From NCBI RefSeq assembly GCF_009765735.1, contig NZ_LMUW01000170.1, positions 1-64,000 on the forward strand: a stretch of 64,000 bases of DNA, given 5' to 3'. The position numbers were made by a program, and so were the translations under genes. Shown here in pieces: positions 18,401 through 27,313 of the stretch (position 1 is the stretch's first letter; each line of letters starts with the position of its first letter). The notes beneath the pieces are model-generated. The model ran no database searches. It was given only the letters and a program-made list of their open reading frames with translations, and was not told the origin of the DNA. This DNA is from Xenophilus sp. L33 (lineage in GTDB: Bacteria; Pseudomonadota; Gammaproteobacteria; Burkholderiales; Burkholderiaceae_C).

Positions 18401-19396
18401 ATGTCCACGCCCTCGACCCCGCCCGCCGCTTCCGCCCGCTCCTCGCTGGCCGTCTTCCTGCAGAGCCAGGGCGCGCTGATCGCGCTGGCCGCGGTGGTGA
18501 TCTTCGGCGCGCTGCGCTACGACAACTTCATCGGCTGGCAGAACGTGTCGGACGTGCTGTCCAACAGCTCCAAGTTCGGCCTGCTGGCGGTCGGCATGGC
18601 CTTCGTCATCATGTCCGGCGGCATCGACCTGTCGGTCGGCACGGTGGCGGTGCTGGCCAGCGTGGTGGCCGCGCGCTGCTCAGGCTACGGCATCGCGCCG
18701 GGCGTCGCGGCCGGCGTGGCGGTCGGCCTGGTCGTGGGGCTGGTCAACGGCTTGCTGATCGCGCACCTGCGGCTGATGCCCTTCATCGTCACCCTGTGCA
18801 CCTACATCGCCTCGCGCGGGCTGGCGCTGATCATCGCCGAGCGGCAGACCGTCTCGATTTCCTACGAGCAGGGCTTCGACGGCATCGGCGACGACTTCCT
18901 GCTGCTGCCGATCCCGCTCTGGATCGCGGCCGCGGTGGTGCTGGCCGGCGCGCTGCTGCTGCGCTATTCGCGCTTCGGCCGCGCGGTGCTGGCGGTCGGC
19001 GGCAACGAGGAAGCGGCGCGGCTGATGGGCCTGCCGGTGGAGCGGGTGAAGGTCGGCGTCTACGTGCTGTCGGGCGCGCTCGCCGGGCTGGCCGGCGTCA
19101 TCGTGGCCTCGCAGACCTCGGGCAGCCCGACCGAGGGCGTCGGCTGGGAGCTGATCGCGATCGCCTCGGTGGTGGTCGGCGGCACCTTGCTCACCGGCGG
19201 CCAGGGCTCGATCCTGAACACGGTCACCGGCGTGCTGCTGCTGTCGGTGATCCTGAACCTGATCAACTTCGAGAACGGCTTCACCGGCGGCCCGCACCTG
19301 ACCCTCGGCTCGCACTGGCAGACCATCGTGCGCGGCCTCTTCCTGCTCGCGGTGATCCTGCTGCAGTCGCGGCTGGCCGGCCGATCCCGGCGCTGA
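18401..19396 (+). CDS. yjfF: Sugar ABC transporter permease, YjfF-like
   Basis: A 331-residue second permease of the same family, 10 bp after the first. It carries GMAFVIMSGGIDLSVGTVAVLAS, VNGLLIAHLRLMPFIVTL, AVGGNEEAARLMGLPVERVK and several hydrophobic spans. Two non-identical permeases per transporter is the YtfT/YjfF arrangement. This is the last gene of the unit; the psuG gene on the opposite strand ends 4 bp away, with no visible hairpin in the gap. Confidence 0.9.
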   Translation: MSTPSTPPAASARSSLAVFLQSQGALIALAAVVIFGALRYDNFIGWQNVSDVLSNSSKFGLLAVGMAFVIMSGGIDLSVGTVAVLASVVAARCSGYGIAPGVAAGVAVGLVVGLVNGLLIAHLRLMPFIVTLCTYIASRGLALIIAERQTVSISYEQGFDGIGDDFLLLPIPLWIAAAVVLAGALLLRYSRFGRAVLAVGGNEEAARLMGLPVERVKVGVYVLSGALAGLAGVIVASQTSGSPTEGVGWELIAIASVVVGGTLLTGGQGSILNTVTGVLLLSVILNLINFENGFTGGPHLTLGSHWQTIVRGLFLLAVILLQSRLAGRSRR

Positions 19397-19400
19397 AGCG

Positions 19401-20351
<951 letters not shown>

Positions 20352-20361
20352 GCGCGGCGCT

Positions 20362-20451
20362 TCAGCCACGCAGCAGCGCGAACACGGCCGCCACCAGGAC
20401 GATCACGATGCCCGTGGCCAGGGCGAGGCGGTCGGCGAAGAGGCGACGCAT
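20362..20451 (-). CDS. 29-residue single-span membrane peptide
   Basis: Between the flavoprotein gene and psuG there is a short frame, MRRLFADRLALATGIVIVL continuing to a Leu-Leu-Arg-Gly end. ATG 20451 is preceded by GCAGGAGAACC, one of the better ribosome sites in the region. The peptide is positively charged at the N-terminus, then about 17 hydrophobic residues, so one membrane span with an N-in topology is expected. It starts 17 bp after the flavoprotein stop. Such tiny hydrophobic subunits are common in heme-copper oxidases (CydX- or CcoQ-like by analogy only). No family is recognised. Confidence 0.65.
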   Translation of the reverse strand: MRRLFADRLALATGIVIVLVAAVFALLRG

Positions 20452-20467
20452 CGGTTCTCCTGCGGCG

Positions 20468-21799
20468 CTACACGAAGCTGTAGCGCTCGGAATGGTATTT
20501 GGAAATCGGCACCTCGAGCTCGCCGAGTGCGGCCTCGATCGCGTCCATCATCGGGTTCGGGCCGCAGATGAAGTATTCGTGATCGGCGTAGCCGGGCGGC
20601 AGGTGCCGCATCAGCAGGCTGGCGTCGAGCCGGCCGCGCTCGCCCTGCCAGTCGGCCGGCGGCTGCGACAGCACGTGCACCACGCGCAGGTCGAGCCGCG
20701 ATTCGAGCGCCTCCAGTTCCTCGCGGAAGGTGATCGACTCCCAGTCCTTGCTGCCGTAGAGCAGCACGAGCGGGCGCTTGTCGCCACGGTCGGCCAGCGT
20801 GCGGATCATGCTCATCATCGGCGTGATGCCGATTCCGCCGGCGATCAGCACGTGCATGTCGGCCGGGTTGCCGATGGTGAAGGCGCCGTAGGGGCCATCC
20901 AGGTAGATGCGACGGCCGACCTCGACGCGCTGCACCGTGCGGGTGAAGTCGCCGAGGTTGCGGATCGACATCGCGACCCAGCCGTCGGCCGCCTCGGCGC
21001 TGGACGAGAAGGAGAAGGGATGCCCGGTGATCTTGAACGGGCTGCCCCACAAGGTGAGCCAGCCGAACTGGCCGGGCCGGAAGCGGAAGCCCGCATGGCC
21101 TTCGGGCACCATCACCACCGTGGTGGTGTCGCCGCGCTCGGCGCGCACCTCGGCGATGCGATAGGGCCGCCGCAGCATGAAGAGCGGCTTGAAGAGGCGC
21201 ACGTAGAAGAGCAGGCAGAGCCAGAAGATCGCCATGCAGATCCACAGCGCGCGCTTCCACGGATCGGCCAGGTAGAAGCCCCAGCCGACCATGTGCATCA
21301 GCCCGCCGCCGACCGCGATCAGCGCCAGCGCGATGTGCCCGGCATGCCACAACTCGTAGCTGATGCGCAGCTTCGTGCGCCAGAGCGCGGTCACCACCAG
21401 CAGCACCAGGCAGCCGATCGAGACGAAGGCGGCGATGGCGCCGAGCGGCACCTCGGTCAGCGAGGCCGGCATCGCGAGCTTGTCGGAGCCGGTCGCGAAC
21501 AGGATGACCGGGTGCACCACCACCAGCCCCACCGCGATCAGCGAGATGCGGCGATGGAAGTGGTAGATGACGTCCTCGCCGAACGGATCGGTCACGTGGC
21601 GGAAGCGCGCGGTCAGGCCGAATTGCAGGCCCATCATGGCCAGCCCCGAATAGCCGAGCGCGACCGAGAACTCGGTCCAGAAGCCGCGGCTCGGCGGCAG
21701 GGTGCCGGCCAGCATCGCCAGCATCGGCGCCAGGATGAACAGCAGGTAGATGCCGATCCAGACCGTGCGCCGCAGCAGGTCGCGCGCCACTACAGACAT
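20468..21799 (-). CDS. Ferric-reductase-like membrane flavoprotein
   Basis: A 443-residue protein from ATG 21799, which overlaps the previous gene by 10 bp; the open frame upstream is a shadow. The N-terminal half (about residues 15-220) has six hydrophobic spans with paired His (YHFHRRISL, VVVHPVIL, LWHAGHIAL, LMHMVGW), a ferric-reductase-like heme domain. The C-terminal half is a ferredoxin-NADP-reductase module with the FAD motif HPFSFSSS, a phosphate-binding GPYGAF, and the NAD(P) motif GGIGITPMMSMI. It should carry electrons from NAD(P)H across the membrane. Its place inside a terminal oxidase operon is unusual and may link NADPH to the oxidase or to copper/heme loading. Confidence 0.85.
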   Translation of the reverse strand: MSVVARDLLRRTVWIGIYLLFILAPMLAMLAGTLPPSRGFWTEFSVALGYSGLAMMGLQFGLTARFRHVTDPFGEDVIYHFHRRISLIAVGLVVVHPVILFATGSDKLAMPASLTEVPLGAIAAFVSIGCLVLLVVTALWRTKLRISYELWHAGHIALALIAVGGGLMHMVGWGFYLADPWKRALWICMAIFWLCLLFYVRLFKPLFMLRRPYRIAEVRAERGDTTTVVMVPEGHAGFRFRPGQFGWLTLWGSPFKITGHPFSFSSSAEAADGWVAMSIRNLGDFTRTVQRVEVGRRIYLDGPYGAFTIGNPADMHVLIAGGIGITPMMSMIRTLADRGDKRPLVLLYGSKDWESITFREELEALESRLDLRVVHVLSQPPADWQGERGRLDASLLMRHLPPGYADHEYFICGPNPMMDAIEAALGELEVPISKYHSERYSFV

Positions 21800-22137
21800 G
21801 GCGTGAGCAGCAGCGGCGGCGCCAGCACCAGCACGGTCGACACGAAGGCCGCGATCGTGACCCAGAAGATCGCCACGTGCAGGAAGGCGCCGGTCGGGCT
21901 GAAGAGCGGGTCGGGCCCCGAGCGCGCGAAGTTGCGCCACATCCAGCCGACCACCAGCAGGTGCAGCACCAGCACGCCGAAGAGGGTGGTGCGCAGGCCG
22001 CCGCCGGACCAGGCGAAGGCGCAGCCGATCGCGTGCACCGCGTAGAGCGCGCACAGCGCGCTGCACCACACGACGAAGCCGGCGCCCAGCCACCAGAGGC
22101 GGCGCGGCGGCACGGTGCGCGAATTCGCGTTCGACAT
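21790..22137 (-). CDS. Small membrane protein of oxidase operon
   Basis: A 115-residue protein whose ATG overlaps the upstream oxidase stop (TGATG, 1-bp overlap) and whose 3' end overlaps the flavoprotein start by 10 bp. Three hydrophobic spans are visible: WWLGAGFVVWCSALCALYAV, LFGVLVLHLLVVGWMW, and AIFWVTIAAFVSTVLVLAPPLLL. By position and size it could be a subunit IV or assembly protein of the oxidase. No conserved family motif is recognised. Confidence 0.75.
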   Translation of the reverse strand: MSNANSRTVPPRRLWWLGAGFVVWCSALCALYAVHAIGCAFAWSGGGLRTTLFGVLVLHLLVVGWMWRNFARSGPDPLFSPTGAFLHVAIFWVTIAAFVSTVLVLAPPLLLTPCL

Positions 22138-24659
22138 CAGCGGACTCCCATCGTGTTGGCCAGGCTCGGCAGCGCCAGCACGAGTAGCAGCGCGATGACG
22201 CCGGTCGCCAGCGTGAAGTCGAGCCACAGCCGGGTCAGCCGCGGATCGAGCAGCCGCTTCGGCGAGACCCGCCCACCGGCGATGCGCAGCAGGTTGCTGA
22301 CCAGGAAGACGATGCCGATGCCGGCATGGATCACGACGTAGCTGACCAGCGCCGCGGCGGTGGCGCCGAGCGCGTGCTCGGTCGGGTTTGGCGTGATGCC
22401 GGCGATCTGGACTATCGCGGCGGCGATCGCCAGCACCAGCGCGCCGAGCGCCAGCGCGATCCAGCCCTGCGCCTTGGCGCCGGCGGCGACCGCGCGCAGC
22501 GACCCGCGCGAGGCGACCGCTGCCACCACCAGCATCACGATCGTCGCGAAGACCAGGGTCCAGCTCGGCTGCAGCTGGGCGGCCGCCGGCCAGTTCGGCG
22601 CCGCGATCCAGAGATAGAAGGTACCGAAGATGAGCGAGGTGAAGAGGGTGCCGTCGGCGACCAGCGCGCAGATCAGCGCCAGCCAGGGCGGCGCGCTGCT
22701 CACTTCGGTGTGCGGCGGCACGCTCAGGCCGCGGCCGATGGGCAGCAGGCCGTAGTCGCGGCCGTGGCCGGAGCGCTGGGCCGCGAACAGGAAGAGGCCG
22801 ACGATCACCAGCGCGGCGACGATCGCCAGCGGGTAGACCTTGAACAGCAGGCCGAGCACCGCGGTGCCGGTGGCCAGCGCGGTCCACAGCGGCACGTAGG
22901 TCGGCTGCGGCAGCACGATCACCTGCTCCGGCTCGCCGCTGGTCATGTGCACGCCCAGCGTTTCCTGCCAGCCGTTGCGCACGAAGCCGAGGTAGCCCTC
23001 GCCGCGCGCCAGCGACAGCGCCAGGTCGCCCGGCTTCACGCGCTCGGTCTCGGGGCCGACGTGCGGGATCGAGGCGAAGGCATAGGGCTTGGGCGGGATC
23101 GCCATCGCCCATTCGAAGGTGGTGGCGTTCCACGGATCGCGCTTGGAGCGGCGGCCGAAGCGCAGCTGGATCAGGAGGTCGATCACCACCAGGCCGAAGC
23201 CGATCGTCATCACGAAGCTGCCGACCGAGGACAGCAGGTTGAGCGCGTTCCAGCCTTCGTCGCCGCGGTAGCTGAAGACCCGCCGCGGCATGCCGAGCAG
23301 GCCGGTCAGGTGCATCATGAAGAAGGTCAGGTTGAAGCCGATGAAGACCAGCCAGAAGGCCAGCTTCGACAGCCACTGGATGGCGGTGCGCCCGGTGAGC
23401 AGGGGCAGCCAGTAGTAGAGCGCCGCCATCATGGGGAAGGCGAGCGCACCGCCCACCACGTAGTGCATGTGGGCCACCACGAAGTAGGTGTCGTGCGCCT
23501 GCCAGTCGAAGGGCACGATCGCCAGCATCACGCCGGTCAGGCCGCCGCAGACGAAGACCACGAAGAAGCCGAACACGTAGAGCATCGGCAGGTCCCAGCG
23601 CGGGCGGCCGTGCGACAGCGTCGCCAGCCAGGCGAAGACCTGGATCGCGGTCGGCACCGCGACGATCGCCGAGCCGGCGGAGAAGAAGGCCAGCGCCAGG
23701 TGCGGGATGCCGACCGTGAACATGTGATGCACCCAGATGCCGAAGCTCAGGAAGGCCAGCGCGATGATCGCCACCACGATCGCCCGGTAGCCCACCAGCG
23801 GCCGGCGCGCGAACACCGGGATCACGGTCGACAGCACCGCCGCCATCGGCAGGAAGATGATGTAGACGTCCGGATGCCCGAAGAGCCAGAACAGGTGCTG
23901 CCACAGCAGCGGGTCGCCGCCGCGGGTCGGATCGAAGAAGGCCAGGCCGAAGGCGCGCTCCACCTCCAGCAGGATCGAGCCGAGGATCAGCGGCGGGAAG
24001 GCCACGATCATCATCAGCGCCGTCACCAGGATGTACCAGCCGAAGATCGGCATCTTGTCGAGCGACATGCCGGGCGCGCGCATCTTGAGCACCGACACGA
24101 TGATCTCGACCGCCAGGCTCAGCGCCGAGATCTCGACGAAGGTCACGCCCAGCAGCCAGACGTCGGCGTTGAGGCCGGGCGTGTAGATGCTGGAGCTGAG
24201 CGGCGTGTACATGAACCAGCCGCCGTCGGGCGCGACGCGGGCGATCAGCGAGACGGTGAGGATGGTGGCGCCGAGCAGGTAGCACCAGTAGCCGTAGGCC
24301 GTGAGCCGCGGGAAGGCGAAGTCGCGGGTGCCGAGGATCTTCGGCGTCAGGTAGACCGCGATGCTCTCCACCATCGGGATCGCGAACAGGAACAGCATCA
24401 TCGAGCCGTGCATGGTGAAGACCTGGTTGTAGGTCTCGGCGTCCATGAAGGCCGAATTCGGCGTCGCCAACTGCACCCGCACGAGCATCCCCAGGATGCC
24501 GGCGATCGCGAAGAAGGCGAACGAGGTGATCATCATGCGCACGCCGATGACCGAGTGGTTGACCGCGGCGAAACGCTGCAGGCCGGGGCCGGTGGCCCAG
24601 ATCGGGTTCAGCTGCCGATGCAGGCGCAAGGCGGTGGTGGGCGGCGGCACTGCGCTCAT
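22137..24659 (-). CDS. Cytochrome c oxidase subunit I-III fusion
   Basis: An 840-residue protein joining subunit I (residues 1 to about 540) and subunit III (from about 560). Subunit I ligands are present: FTMHGSMML (low-spin heme His), FGHPDVY (CuB His and cross-linked Tyr), WVHHMF (two CuB His), VVAHMHYVV (heme a3 and low-spin heme His). The family's usual HPEVY glutamate is Asp here. The subunit III part carries several hydrophobic spans and ADGTLFTSLIFGTFYLWI, similar to the Glu/Asp-containing first helices of the CoxC family. It reduces O2 to water with proton pumping in the inner membrane. The start ATG 24659 overlaps the subunit II stop by 4 bp. Confidence 0.92.
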   Translation of the reverse strand: MSAVPPPTTALRLHRQLNPIWATGPGLQRFAAVNHSVIGVRMMITSFAFFAIAGILGMLVRVQLATPNSAFMDAETYNQVFTMHGSMMLFLFAIPMVESIAVYLTPKILGTRDFAFPRLTAYGYWCYLLGATILTVSLIARVAPDGGWFMYTPLSSSIYTPGLNADVWLLGVTFVEISALSLAVEIIVSVLKMRAPGMSLDKMPIFGWYILVTALMMIVAFPPLILGSILLEVERAFGLAFFDPTRGGDPLLWQHLFWLFGHPDVYIIFLPMAAVLSTVIPVFARRPLVGYRAIVVAIIALAFLSFGIWVHHMFTVGIPHLALAFFSAGSAIVAVPTAIQVFAWLATLSHGRPRWDLPMLYVFGFFVVFVCGGLTGVMLAIVPFDWQAHDTYFVVAHMHYVVGGALAFPMMAALYYWLPLLTGRTAIQWLSKLAFWLVFIGFNLTFFMMHLTGLLGMPRRVFSYRGDEGWNALNLLSSVGSFVMTIGFGLVVIDLLIQLRFGRRSKRDPWNATTFEWAMAIPPKPYAFASIPHVGPETERVKPGDLALSLARGEGYLGFVRNGWQETLGVHMTSGEPEQVIVLPQPTYVPLWTALATGTAVLGLLFKVYPLAIVAALVIVGLFLFAAQRSGHGRDYGLLPIGRGLSVPPHTEVSSAPPWLALICALVADGTLFTSLIFGTFYLWIAAPNWPAAAQLQPSWTLVFATIVMLVVAAVASRGSLRAVAAGAKAQGWIALALGALVLAIAAAIVQIAGITPNPTEHALGATAAALVSYVVIHAGIGIVFLVSNLLRIAGGRVSPKRLLDPRLTRLWLDFTLATGVIALLLVLALPSLANTMGVR

Positions 24660-25411
24660 GGCTTCTTCACCTTCTCTGCCTTGTCGGTCCTGGCTTCTGT
24701 CTTGGCTTCTGTCCTGGCTTCCGTCTTGACCGCGGTGGCCGCACGCTGGATCGCTGCGTTGAATTCCTCCGGTGGATCGGCGACCACGACGAAGCGCATG
24801 TTGGCGTGCCCGAGGCCGCAGAACTGGTTGCACACGCCTTCATAGCGCCCGGGCTGGTCGGCCTGGATGCGCAGCCGGTTGACGTGGCCCGGGATCGCGT
24901 CGAGCTTGCCCGCGAGTTGCGGGATCCACAGCGAATGGATGACGTCGCGGCTGCTGATCAGCACGTCGACCGGCACGCCGGCGGGAATGTGCAGCTCGTC
25001 GTGGGTGACGATGCCCGGATGGCCCGGGTAGCGGAAGGTCCAGGCCCATTGCGCGGCCTCGGCCTCGACCTGCGGCACACTGCTGCCCGGCAGCGGCAAC
25101 AGGCGCTCGCCGGCGATCAACGCATAGCCCACCAGCGGGATCAGCACCAGCGCCGGCAGCACCAGGCCGCCGAGCACGATCCAGCGCATCGGCGAGACGC
25201 TCGAGCCCCAGCCGGGACGCAGGTAGACCAGCGCGAAGATCGCGAGCACCAGCGCGAAGAGCAGCGCCGAGCCGATCAGCATCACCCACCACAGGGTGGC
25301 GATCGAGCCGCCCGCCGGCCCGCGCGGCTCCAGCGCCGACAGCGGCCCGCTGCAGCCGGCCAGCAGTGCCGCGCCGACGATCGATGAAGCAACTAGAAGC
25401 GGCGCGCGCAA
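24656..25411 (-). CDS. Cytochrome c oxidase subunit II, lipoprotein
   Basis: No in-frame ATG or GTG fits. TTG 25411 gives a 251-residue protein that begins with a lipoprotein signal ending in LLAGC, typical of subunit II. Two membrane spans follow (LWWVMLIGSALLFALVLAIF and IVLGGLVLPALVLIPLVGYAL). The periplasmic cupredoxin domain holds the CuA ligands: His in SRDVIHSLW, then CNQFC with GLGHANM. The usual glutamate between the cysteines is replaced by Gln. The C-terminus ends in a Lys/Arg/Glu/Thr repeat encoded by 12-bp repeats. It is divergent from the DUF2231 gene, 51 bp apart, and overlaps the subunit I-III start. Confidence 0.85.
   Translation of the reverse strand: MRAPLLVASSIVGAALLAGCSGPLSALEPRGPAGGSIATLWWVMLIGSALLFALVLAIFALVYLRPGWGSSVSPMRWIVLGGLVLPALVLIPLVGYALIAGERLLPLPGSSVPQVEAEAAQWAWTFRYPGHPGIVTHDELHIPAGVPVDVLISSRDVIHSLWIPQLAGKLDAIPGHVNRLRIQADQPGRYEGVCNQFCGLGHANMRFVVVADPPEEFNAAIQRAATAVKTEARTEAKTEARTDKAEKVKKP
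24688..24723. repeat. Three 12-bp tandem repeats in subunit II tail
   Basis: Units TCCTGGCTTCTG, TCTTGGCTTCTG and TCCTGGCTTCCG on the plus strand differ by one or two bases. On the coding strand they give a repeating (K/R)TEA tetrapeptide in the subunit II C-terminus. Repeat number may vary between strains. Confidence 0.85.
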
Positions 25412-25462
25412 GCGGCTAGGATTCGTGCTCGACCGATTTCCCCGAACCGAAAGACTCCGCCC

Positions 25463-25975
25463 ATGGCCAAGAACAGCAGCAGCCCGAAGACCCCACCCAG
25501 CCAGGTCATGCTGGAACTGGAGCGGCTCGATGTCGGTTCGGCGGTCGCGGTGGTGGGCCATCCGCTGCACGTGATGCTGGTGCATTTTCCGGTGGCTTTC
25601 GTGGTCGCGACGCTGGGCGTCGACGTGCTCTATTGGTGGTCGGGCGACGAGTTCTGGCTGCGCGCCGGCGTCTGGGCCGCGGGGACCGCGTTCTGGACCG
25701 GCGTGCTGGCCAGCCTGGTCGGCACCGGCGAATTGCTGCTGGTACGCGGCATCCGCGCGCACGAGGCCAGTTGGTCGCACGCGATTGCGGCCATGACGCT
25801 GGTGGCCATCGCCGGCGCCAGCTGGGGCCTGCGGCTGGTCGACCCGGCCTCGGTGCTGCCGCACGGGCTGGTGCTGTCGGTGCTGGCCTCGGTCATGGTG
25901 GGCTTCGCCGGCTGGCACGGGGGCAAGCTGGTGTTCGATCATGGCATCGGCATCTTGGTGTCGCCGAAGGACTGA
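25463..25975 (+). CDS. DUF2231 family membrane protein
   Basis: A 170-residue protein from ATG 25463. HPLHVMLVHFPVAF near residues 33-47 is the signature of DUF2231, small four-span membrane proteins often found beside cytochrome oxidase or copper genes; the His pairs suggest metal or heme contact. Further spans are FWTGVLASLVGTGELLL, MTLVAIAGASWGL and VLSVLASVMVGFAGW. It is divergent from the subunit II gene and its last 37 bp overlap the 3' end of the CopD-like gene on the other strand. The role is unknown, but the place suggests an accessory function for the oxidase. Confidence 0.82.
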   Translation: MAKNSSSPKTPPSQVMLELERLDVGSAVAVVGHPLHVMLVHFPVAFVVATLGVDVLYWWSGDEFWLRAGVWAAGTAFWTGVLASLVGTGELLLVRGIRAHEASWSHAIAAMTLVAIAGASWGLRLVDPASVLPHGLVLSVLASVMVGFAGWHGGKLVFDHGIGILVSPKD

Positions 25976-26451
25976 TGCACCCAGCGGCCGAGGCCGCCCG
26001 GTGAGAACAGCTGCTGGGCGAAGGCGTTCGAATCGATCTGCGGCTTGGCCAGCACCACCCACAGCACGGCGGTGATCAGCACCGCATAGGCGAGGGTGAG
26101 CGAGACGAACGAGAGGCGGCCGAAGCGGCCCTTGGCCGTGTAGAGCTGCATCATCACCAGGCCGGCGACCACGTGGAGCATCGCCATGCCGCCGACCAGC
26201 GCCATCTTCAGCGAGAACCATTCCTCGAAGGTCGCCTGCAAAAAGATGAGGCCGGTGCCGCTGGCGATCGCGATGAAGCCGGCCGGCGAGGTGAGCTCGA
26301 CATAGACCAGCCGGGTGATGCGGTGCAGCCGGTCGAGCTCCGCGCCGGCCGCCAGCCCGCGGCGCTGCCAGAACAGGAAGGGCAGGCCGAGCAGGCCGGC
26401 CGACCAGACCGCGATGGCGGCCAGGTGGATGAACTTGAGAACAGTGGTCAC
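25939..26451 (-). CDS. CopD-like/oxidase-associated membrane protein
   Basis: A 170-residue protein from GTG 26451, which overlaps the ctaG-like stop by 4 bp (GTGA). The hydrophobic spans carry conserved His and Trp: FIHLAAIAVWSAGLLGLPFL near the N-terminus, VYVELTSPAGFIAIASGTGLIF, and VVAGLVMMQLY. This is the CopD-domain type often encoded next to CtaG and thought to help copper delivery or heme-copper oxidase assembly. Its end runs 37 bp into the convergent DUF2231 gene. Confidence 0.75.
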   Translation of the reverse strand: MTTVLKFIHLAAIAVWSAGLLGLPFLFWQRRGLAAGAELDRLHRITRLVYVELTSPAGFIAIASGTGLIFLQATFEEWFSLKMALVGGMAMLHVVAGLVMMQLYTAKGRFGRLSFVSLTLAYAVLITAVLWVVLAKPQIDSNAFAQQLFSPGGLGRWVHQSFGDTKMPMP

Positions 26452-27191
26452 GCCGAAGCCTTCGCCGGCTCTGCGCTCTCGGCACCCTGCAGGCTGTGCC
26501 ATGCCATCCAGAGACCGGCACCCAGGTAGGGCAGCATCGCCGGCACCCACATCAGGAGACCGGCGAGCTGCTGGTCGGCCAGCGGACTGAAGCCCCAGGC
26601 CTCGGTGCTGGCCAGGTGCACCGCATAGAGCGGCGCGGAAGCGAAGACCAGCAGGGCGCCGAGCAGGCCCATCTGGCCGATCGTCGTCGCCAGCGCGATC
26701 AACGCCGGACCGACGTGCGTCGCCGGCGCGAGGATGGCGCGCCACATCAGCCAGGCGCTGCCGAGCAGCGTGAGTTGCATCAGCCAGTAGCCGGCCACGC
26801 TGGCCAGGCCCCATTGATAGGGCCCCGGCGCATGCCAGGTCCAAAGCAGCAGCGCATGTGCCGCCACCAGAAGCGCCAGCGGCACCTTCGAATCGCTGCG
26901 TTGCGGAAAGGCCAGCGCCAGCAGCGGCGCCACCGCGCTGACGAGGATGACGTGATGCAGCACGCGTGCCGAGAACAGGGCGGAGGACAGGGCGCACAGC
27001 GGCGAGATGAAGACCACCGCCATCAAGGCGATGGCCGACCAGCCGGCGACGGAATGCCTGGAGCGTGTGCGCACGAGGAGCCAACCCAATGCCGCGAGCG
27101 CCGCAATCACCGTTGGATCGATGTTCCACCGCATGAACAGATCGCCCGGGACCGCTGCGACTCCGCAGTAAGCGATCAATGAACTCTGCAT
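26448..27191 (-). CDS. ctaG: Cytochrome c oxidase assembly protein, CtaG (caa3 type)
   Basis: A 247-residue polytopic protein from ATG 27191 (AGAGG eight bases upstream). It matches the caa3_CtaG/DUF1404 family: DPTVIAALAALGWLL, FISPLCALSSALFSARVLHHVILVSAVAPLLAL with its His pair, LLLWTWHAPGPYQWGL, and LADQQLAGLLMWVPAMLPYLGA near the C-terminus. This Bacillus-type CtaG is distinct from the Cox11-type protein of the same name and is needed for CuB loading. It is translationally coupled to the CopD-like gene. The oxidase genes themselves follow further along the strand. Confidence 0.88.
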   Translation of the reverse strand: MQSSLIAYCGVAAVPGDLFMRWNIDPTVIAALAALGWLLVRTRSRHSVAGWSAIALMAVVFISPLCALSSALFSARVLHHVILVSAVAPLLALAFPQRSDSKVPLALLVAAHALLLWTWHAPGPYQWGLASVAGYWLMQLTLLGSAWLMWRAILAPATHVGPALIALATTIGQMGLLGALLVFASAPLYAVHLASTEAWGFSPLADQQLAGLLMWVPAMLPYLGAGLWMAWHSLQGAESAEPAKASA

Positions 27192-27313
27192 GGTGGATTC
27201 CTCTCTCCCTCGCCGAAAGCAACAGGTGCGGCAAGAGATGTCTGTTGTTCGGAAAATGCTAACAGACGAGAAGCGCCGATTTGCAACAAATGAAACGCCG
27301 CGCTCGCAAATCC

